This document shows, one piece after another, positions 33,969 to 39,635 of a stretch of 39,635 nucleotides of DNA. The stretch comes from Umbelopsis ramanniana AG (taxonomy: Eukaryota; Mucoromycota; Umbelopsidomycetes; Umbelopsidales; Umbelopsidaceae): contig NW_026252184.1 of assembly GCF_025399195.1 (NCBI RefSeq), forward strand, positions 1-39,635, given 5' to 3'. The notes under the pieces are model-generated. The model was not told where the DNA came from. It saw nothing but the letters and a program-made list of their open reading frames with translations, and ran no database searches. A program made the position numbers and the translations under genes. The first letter of the stretch is position 1. Each line of letters opens with the position of its first letter.

Positions 33969-34509
33969 TTAATTCGGGTTGGTAATATGATTTGATGTCT
34001 CTCTGTTTTCCGGTCGAGAAACCGTTTCTTCATACGTGGGAGGCGCTGGTTCCAACACTGAGCTAGCATGTTCATAGCAAGAAGGCGGAGAAGGTGGCGT
34101 TGTGGCCTCGTCGATATCATTAGTCGCTCCTGAATTATATGCAGCCGTTGGCGGTTGATAGAAGGCTCGCTGACCGTCGAATGTCTGTGGTGGTATGGGT
34201 GGAGTGGGGTAGTTGACTGGGCACAGATCGTATGGGTCTTGCAAGTCATTATTCGTAGGGTCTGGAAGTATGGCATGCTTTTCATATCAGAAAGGGTATC
34301 AAATGTATCTGGCAGTAACTGAAAAAATTGCTTACGAGACGCTTCAGCTTGGAGTGCTCTTCGCTTCCGAATTAAGAAAACGCAGATAAAAACCAGGAAG
34401 AAGAGAAGCAAGAACCCAAAGAACCTAGAACATCCATCATGAATAATGTGAAAAGTTTGGTCATTACGGTTGTATCGACCTACGCAAAGTATGTAGAGTA
34501 GTATAGCAT
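33969..34509 (-). CDS. Small single-pass membrane protein with PPxY motif
   Basis: I do not recognise an exact family. Three exons, 34509-34484, 34424-34336 and 34261-33969, join in frame into about 135 aa. The order is a Tyr-rich short N-terminus (MLYYSTYFAF), one strong membrane span (FFGFLLLFFLVFICVFLI), a basic stop-transfer patch (RKRRALQ), and a Pro-rich cytosolic tail. The tail holds PAPPTYEET, a PPxY motif of the kind bound by WW domains of NEDD4/Rsp5 ubiquitin ligases, plus other Pro/Tyr stretches (YQPPTAAY). The layout resembles Rsp5 adaptors and the WBP1/VOPP1 type, but sequence identity is not evident. An AG just upstream (TTTTGTAG) could be an acceptor, so a 5' exon with a signal peptide or luminal domain may be missing. 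The first exon is the least sure part. Confidence 0.72.
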
Positions 34510-35044
34510 TGCAACAACGTCCTACAAAACTTGTTGATAGTTCAAAGAAGTTTTGAAACAACGTTGAGGAATGAAAAGAGCAAAAATCATGGGTCACAGA
34601 GAGTAGGTAGGGCCTTTGTTTGAAGTCACGTTCTCCAAGTTTCATATTTGAGATACCCACAACAACCAAAAATCCCAAGTTCTCAGTTTAATTTCCCCAC
34701 CATGGACAGTTTTTATGTTTTAGACGGAGAAATATTGGCTGATGTTCTCCAGTGTTTCCCACCATCAAGTGAAAATGCCACTATGGATCAAAATAATTAA
34801 GACCAAGTGCAAGACAGACTTTGTTGCTTAGCTGCTGGTAGTCTTTAATCAAATGTATTCTACGGCAATCAAGCGCAATGATATTATTTTGTGCAATACA
34901 CCTTGCGCTAATTCATTGTTTTAGCTGTGCGCGCAGAGGACTTGCAAAATACGAGACGGGAGATAGTCGGAGATTTAAATTGGGACAGGCGAATCCTCAT
35001 AGTGGGAGAACCAGTGTTCAGGGTTTCGATTGTACGGCAACATC
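34510..35044. other. intergenic between the PPxY gene and VPS20
   Basis: 535 bases between divergent genes. The part near 34510-34690 stays open in one minus frame and may hide an upstream exon of the PPxY gene. The rest shows no coding signature and should carry the VPS20 promoter. No clear TATA box or repeat. Confidence 0.4.
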
Positions 35045-36087
35045 ATGGGATCATCAGCCTCAAAGAATAAAATCACTGATCAGGACAAGGCTATTCTTGA
35101 CCTTAAAGTCCAGAGGGACAAACTCAAGCAGTATCATAAAAAGGTTTTTTTCCCACTAGCATCTCCTAATACTCTATCTGTAGTCTCACTGACCCTTGAA
35201 TTAACTTGCAGCTACAAATCGTTGCCGATAAAGAAGTCGAGATAGCGAAGCAAAGTTTAGCACAAGGAAACAAAAAGAAGGCCCTTGTATCGCTTAAAAA
35301 GAAGAAATATCAAGAGCAACTGCTTGAGAAAACCGATGCTCAGCTTATGAACCTGGAAGAACTGGTTAGTTGTTTTGCCCCATTTGAAGGTCCGAGTTTC
35401 CCGAAGAAAAGCCTGTGCTCAGATTATTACAGACCAATTCTATAGAATTCGCACTGGTTGAAAAGCAAGTCTTGGATGGTCTGCAAAAAGGAAATGAAGT
35501 ATTGAAGGAAATTCACAAAGAAATGTCAGTTGAAGCTGTGCAAAAGCTTATGGATGACACAGCAGATGCAATCGAGTATCAAAATGTAAGTCATCACTTC
35601 TGTGATATATCGCCCTGACTTGGGATTCGTTGGTAACAAAATGTACCTTGTCAATAGGAAATCGATGAGATCCTGAGCGGAAACCTCACAGCCGAGGATG
35701 AGGAAGATGTGCTTCGTGAACTGGATGAATTGCAGCAACAAGAGGTAAGTGTGGAGATAGATCTCGGATGAGTGTGCCGATATCTGGTTGAAAAAAGTTC
35801 CTGTCTAATTCATGCATTTCGTAGCTGGAAGCACAAATGCCCGCTGTCCCCGATACGGTTCCTGCAGGCATGGAACATAAGGAAGAAGAGCTACCCGCCG
35901 TACCGAATCATGATCCATTAGGTATGTACATTTATGTTTTTGTTTTGTCACTGTCATGCCAGTCGGATCAGCGGCTTATCTGCATTTGTATTTTTCCTTT
36001 ATTGTCCTGTCCAACCTAGAATCACGCCCGACAAAGGTAGAACGGCAAGCCGAGAGCAAACAAGCTGAAGGCATGCTGCTTGCGTGA
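35045..36087 (+). CDS. VPS20: ESCRT-III subunit VPS20 (CHMP6)
   Basis: Nucleator of ESCRT-III on endosomes; links ESCRT-II to Snf7 during multivesicular body formation. Six exons (35045-35143, 35212-35364, 35433-35585, 35658-35744, 35825-35921, 36020-36087) join in frame into 218 aa. The N-terminus MGSSASKNKITDQDKAILDL has Gly2 and Ser/Lys context for N-myristoylation, typical of Vps20. The basic helical core follows (KKALVSLKKKKYQEQLLEKT), then the acidic helices (DEILSGNLTAEDEEDVLREL) and a C-terminal MIM-like segment. The start is fixed by the myristoylation motif. The first intron has a weak donor (GTTTTT) and the second GTTAGT, but both joins are in phase 0 and keep conserved sequence. 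The gene is convergent with TRM112. Confidence 0.95.
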
Positions 36088-36428
36088 CAGTGATACGAAC
36101 ATATTGTTTTCCACACCACTACCTCTTTAAGGTGTATTTTATAAGTGCAACTAACGTGTCGTAGCTTCAGACTTTTGGCACACATCGTTGTTGTATGTGT
36201 TGGGTAGTATTTACTATTCGATGTACACTCCTAAATTCCCTCGCCATCAGCATCTCTGCTATAATACATGTATTTATCAACAAGTAAGGGCTGTCTGCCA
36301 TCAAATTAGTCTAATGTTAAAAAAGAGAAAAACATAAAAAAAAAAAGGTAACTAGTGAGATGATGACAATATGCATGTGCGCGGGCGGGTGTGTAAGTTG
36401 CTTTTTCGTTTTCAGTTTTCTTCTCGAT
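36088..36428. other. intergenic, convergent 3' regions of VPS20 and TRM112
   Basis: 341 bases of 3' untranslated-type sequence, with an A-run near 36338-36348 and a GC-rich patch (GCGCGGGCGGGTGTG) near 36377. No coding frame or RNA gene is supported. Confidence 0.45.
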
Positions 36429-36938
36429 CTAAATCTCGTGTTCGGCTAATAGCATATTGGGAATGCCATCTTTGATGGGATATACATGGCTGCAGTTAGG
36501 ACAAACCATCTTGCCTTGCTGAACGTGAGTCTATAGTATGATGATACGTAAGTAAATTGAACGACCATACCAGATGGCAACGTCATTTAAAAATGTATTT
36601 ACCTCCAAAAGAGCTGTGTGGAGAACCTTCAAAAACTCTTCATTGTCCTTTGCATTATCTGGTATAGTGGCAGGCAAATTGGTATTGCCCAACTATTTCA
36701 AATTGATGAGTATCTTTTGTTCATCGCTTCGCTCAATATAGAGATCAGTTATCCTTACCTGCACGGCAGTATTTACAAACGCCGGCCATTCCAACTTGCC
36801 GATAATATTTTGGAGGAATTCGGGCTGAAAATCAGCTTCAACCAGTTCAACTTCGACTTCCTCCAGACGCAAAGGAAAGTTGTTGTCATTGCAGTTCTTA
36901 ACGTGGCATTGGAGCATGTTGTGGGTTATGAGACGCAT
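36429..36938 (-). CDS. TRM112: TRM112 methyltransferase activator
   Basis: Small zinc-binding partner that activates several methyltransferases for tRNA, rRNA and translation release factor eRF1 (Trm9, Trm11, Bud23, Mtq2 types). Three exons (36938-36759, 36692-36603, 36530-36429) join in phase 0 into 123 aa (yeast 135). The start [16 protein letters not shown] is the family signature; an ATG three codons upstream is in frame but non-conserved. Zinc ligands are Cys11 and Cys16 near the N-terminus and [10 protein letters not shown] near the C-terminus. [17 protein letters not shown] and [17 protein letters not shown] at the end are near-invariant in the family. Confidence 0.96.
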
Positions 36939-38475
36939 GATGGACAAAGCTGGTAATTTCTCAAGCTGAATGTCGAGACTTTTTTTTTTTTAGTATATCC
37001 TTCAAATGCAGTGGAAAAAAAAGACTGCTTATTTGTCGTGGCTTAGATATGGGGACCAATTTCATATCCGCAATTTTGACAGCGGGAAATGATCGTGTTC
37101 AGTCACCGAAAAAAGACAGTTCCATCTTGTTTATATCGATGGCCAGTATCGCAGCTATTTAGTGTGATAATGAACTCTATCTGATTTATACAAACTCCAC
37201 TACAGAGCATACTGCAAGTTTATTTTTACAAAACGTCGGATGCACCCACGGTCCTCGCTGTTCTGGAATAGAAATAAACGACCCATGACCCTACGATCTA
37301 CAATTTAATCGCTTCTACTATTTGAGGATTGCTTGGATTGACCAAAGGAAACGATGATCATGAAGAAGTCGATGGCGAAAAGGAAGGATGCGGGGATAGA
37401 GGTGAGAAAATGGTGGATTAGCCTCTTTTCTTGCCACCGATTCAACATGCCTCGCCCTTCTAGTTTATTTTCGCAAGGCAAAAAAAAAAAAAAAATCACG
37501 GAGGCAATGTCCAAACAAATAAAACACCTCATTCCAGCCAGCCAGTATGTAGCCCACAATCGCCCTTTCTGTCTCCTCTCTCTCCCCTTCCATTTACAAA
37601 CCAATCGGATTATCATCGCCGTTGCCCTTCGTTGTCTTCATGTTACCTTTGGCTAGGCAGGTCCGAGCACATCGCTCGCAGACAGATCGGCTGCCAAAAG
37701 GATTTTCCGTTGTGATGTTCATCCAGAATAGTTTTATCTGACCCAATATTTGTCACTTATCGACGCTTTGCCAGTCTTGTCGTCCTCCGAATATGTCTAA
37801 TCCGAGGCAAGAGGCAAAAGACTATTTGGGAAAGACCTTGTTGAGATTTGTGTGCCACACATGGCGAAGGTTTTATTGGCTAGATTTCACCTTACCACGC
37901 GGTAAGACCACCTCGCTCTACACGCGTTACCCTTTCCCTTTCCTTTGACTGTATACGCCACTAGTAGCTTAGAGACCCCATGATATTGGCATTGGCAGGC
38001 GGAATGAACAAGTTGATTATAGGACGGTGGTTTTAACTACTTCTTGTGGGGTAGAAAGCGACAAAGCCAAGGAAAAACCCCCCATGTTATTCCATATCTC
38101 CCTCCAGTACGCCTTACTTGTTCTACTCAAGGAGATAGGCTCCTTGGAGTGGTAAGGAGAGATTTTGGGGGAGACTGTGTGTGGCTCATTAAGAAAGCGT
38201 GTTACAAGGAGAAGTGTGTGTATTTGGGGGGGAGGGTAGAGACAGAAAGCGATAGTGACAGAGAAAAAAAGTGCTTCGGTGTCAACGGGTGTCCTTTCCG
38301 TCTTCATCTGCAAACAGGTTTTCTAAATGGGCTGTCTGGGATCTCTGAATTTTCACATAAAAGCAGACCTTGAGGTCTTTCTCTTCAATTTCATTTCTAT
38401 TGTCAAGTTTTTCTTCCCCTTTTATTTCATATATATATTCTATATAACTACCCCCAAGTCTTAAACATTTTGAAA
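36939..38475. other. long non-coding region upstream of the C2H2 transcription factor
   Basis: 1.5 kb, the longest gene-free stretch in the window. It contains a run of 15 A (37480-37494), a G-rich run (seven G, A, three G; 38226-38236), a CCCCCC patch near 38079 and a long pyrimidine-rich leader (38377-38430) before AT repeats (TATATATATTC) close to the start codon. A TATA-like CATAAAAG is at 38356-38363, about 115 bases before the ATG. Frames of about 100 codons at 37305-37656 on both strands lack protein-like features. Probably a large promoter and 5' leader for the regulator. Confidence 0.5.
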
Positions 38476-39298
38476 ATGGATATGACTAACGCAAGACAAC
38501 GAGATGCTTGGGTGATGCAAAAGCCTTATGCACGTACTTTGGACCATCTATCAAGCCGTCACGATATCGGATCTCCTCCATATAGTCGAGGAACCAGCAG
38601 TAGCGGTAGCAGCATTGATGGCTCCCTCCCTTCCCCGGTTCTCGACGAATTGGAACTGCCATCGTCGAACCAGCCTCATTATGCTTTCATGAGCAAACAT
38701 CAGCCCCCTTACTTTGAAGTCCCTATGTCTGCAGATGGCCCTACTTGGCGTACGGCTAGTTATGCACCGAACGAAATGGCGTATGACGTGTATTCTATGC
38801 CGTCCGAGTACACTACACCACAACAGCATTACGAAGCAAATCAATTCCGTTGGGCTGATTACCCTCGATACCCTCGATACCAACCATACTGCTCTACCAA
38901 TGTCTATCATCATCCCATGCAACTCCCCATGCCATCACCCACTCATTCCATTACAAGCGCATCCTCTGCCGATTCTTACAAAAAGCCAAGCAAAACATCT
39001 ATGCCAGGAGCTGACTTCATGACAAGTTTCAGTGCAAAGATTGAAAAGCCTGCTATGGGAACTCCCAAGAGATACAAGTGTGAATTGTGTGCTAAGCGAT
39101 TCACGCGACCAAGCTCCCTGGCTACTCATAAGCGAAGCCACACTGGCGAGGTAAGCTCTCCTATTCTTTTGCACCCATAAAAAGCAAAACACTAACTCTG
39201 TCATCTTTTAGAAACCATTCACTTGTAATTTCAAGGGATGTGGTCGTAGCTTTTCTGTGGTCAGCAACTTGAAACGCCATAACAAGACTCATATGTGA
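38476..39298 (+). CDS. C2H2 zinc-finger transcription factor
   Basis: Probable nuclear DNA-binding regulator. Two exons, 38476-39150 and 39212-39298, join in phase 0 into 253 aa. Residues 1-190 are low-complexity, rich in Ser, Pro, Tyr and His, with an imperfect repeat WADYPRYPRYQPY, and probably act as a regulatory or activation region. Two fingers sit at the C-terminus: YKCELCAKRFTRPSSLATH followed by the HTGEKPF linker, which is split exactly by the intron (GE|KPF), then FTCNFKGCGRSFSVVSNLKR with closing His residues. All Cys and His ligands are present. The pair resembles many fungal C2H2 regulators; no orthologue or target can be named. The start MDMTNARQRD is the first ATG after the pyrimidine/AT leader. 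Confidence 0.92.
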
Positions 39299-39635
39299 AG
39301 TCATCTTTATTTGAGTTTAGATCTTTTCTTCATACGCGCCGCCCCTCTCATTTCATTCTTAAATCGTTGTTCACTTGTACTTACTTCTTGTGTGTTATCT
39401 CCTTCGAAAAACTTGTCATTCAAAATTCCTGTACACAGTTTTGCCTCATTGTCATATTTCTTTCTCCTTACTTGTTTTACTTTGTTGGTTATTTTTTATT
39501 ACCATCATCTCTGATATGCTGAAGATTCTAATTTGCTTGCGAGTAGAATCCCAATCTATCTGAGCATGGTAGTGCATCACACCCTTTTTTTTGACATATA
39601 AATGGCATGTTCCATTAATTTCGTGCGAGTGAGGG
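39299..39635. other. 3' region of the C2H2 gene to window end
   Basis: 337 bases with pyrimidine-rich composition and stops in all frames over the length expected for exons. It is probably 3' untranslated sequence of the zinc-finger gene, then intergenic DNA running off the window. Confidence 0.45.

Noticed and set aside
37305-37656. Overlapping open frames of about 100 codons on both strands
   Set aside because: The two frames run antisense to each other over the same low-complexity DNA with an A-run; neither shows motifs, plausible splice context or a conserved look.
38860-38885. Short tandem duplication (TACCCTCGA twice) in the zinc-finger gene
   Set aside because: Two in-frame copies encoding YPRYPRY in a low-complexity region; ordinary slippage and not a functional repeat array.

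Overview
This window is nuclear DNA from a fungus, most likely an early-diverging Mucoromycota species (Mucorales-like). The genes are close together and interrupted by many short GT-AG introns (about 40-90 nt). They have yeast-to-human orthologues, including several that ascomycete yeasts lack: the NMD kinase SMG1, hamartin/TSC1 and an L-lactate dehydrogenase of the Rhizopus ldh type. The taxonomic call is inference from gene content and intron style; no rRNA or other marker is present. I rebuilt 16 protein-coding genes by hand, and a seventeenth is cut by the left edge. Exon phases were checked to join in frame, and most models keep family motifs across their junctions.

Layout, left to right: the 3' tail of an unidentified gene (3-110, +); RFT1, ER glycolipid-flipping protein (-); TSC1/hamartin, TORC1 brake (-); CCDC12/Cwf18, spliceosome factor (+); an unrecognised Ser-rich protein (-); a secreted GDSL phospholipase B-like enzyme (-); EMC3, ER membrane insertase (-); PDCL3/Plp2, chaperonin co-factor (+); SPO11, meiotic double-strand-break enzyme (-); SMG1, PI3K-like NMD kinase (+, 20 exons, about 2,505 aa); L-lactate dehydrogenase (-, intronless); glucose-6-phosphate 1-epimerase (+); SURF4/Erv29 cargo receptor (+); PMS1, MutL mismatch-repair endonuclease (+); UBE2H/Ubc8 ubiquitin conjugase (+); a small single-pass membrane protein with a PPxY motif (-); VPS20/CHMP6, ESCRT-III (+); TRM112, methyltransferase activator (-); and a two-finger C2H2 transcription factor (+).

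The genes do not form a metabolic cluster. They are housekeeping genes for the secretory pathway (RFT1, EMC3, SURF4), RNA quality and processing (SMG1, CCDC12, TRM112), DNA breaks and repair (SPO11, PMS1), growth control (TSC1) and ubiquitin/endosome traffic (UBE2H, VPS20, the PPxY protein). Head-to-head pairs with short shared upstream regions recur: TSC1/CCDC12 (166 bp), EMC3/PDCL3 (71 bp) and SPO11/SMG1 (359 bp). Convergent pairs have short shared 3' regions, one of which holds a perfectly palindromic AATAAA-type signal. I saw no transposon, viral fossil, tRNA, rRNA or CRISPR array. I found no convincing new multi-gene system. The most unusual items are the splicing details (15-nt exon, GC-AG intron, tandem acceptors), the palindromic polyadenylation signal, the shortened SMG1 and the PPxY membrane protein.
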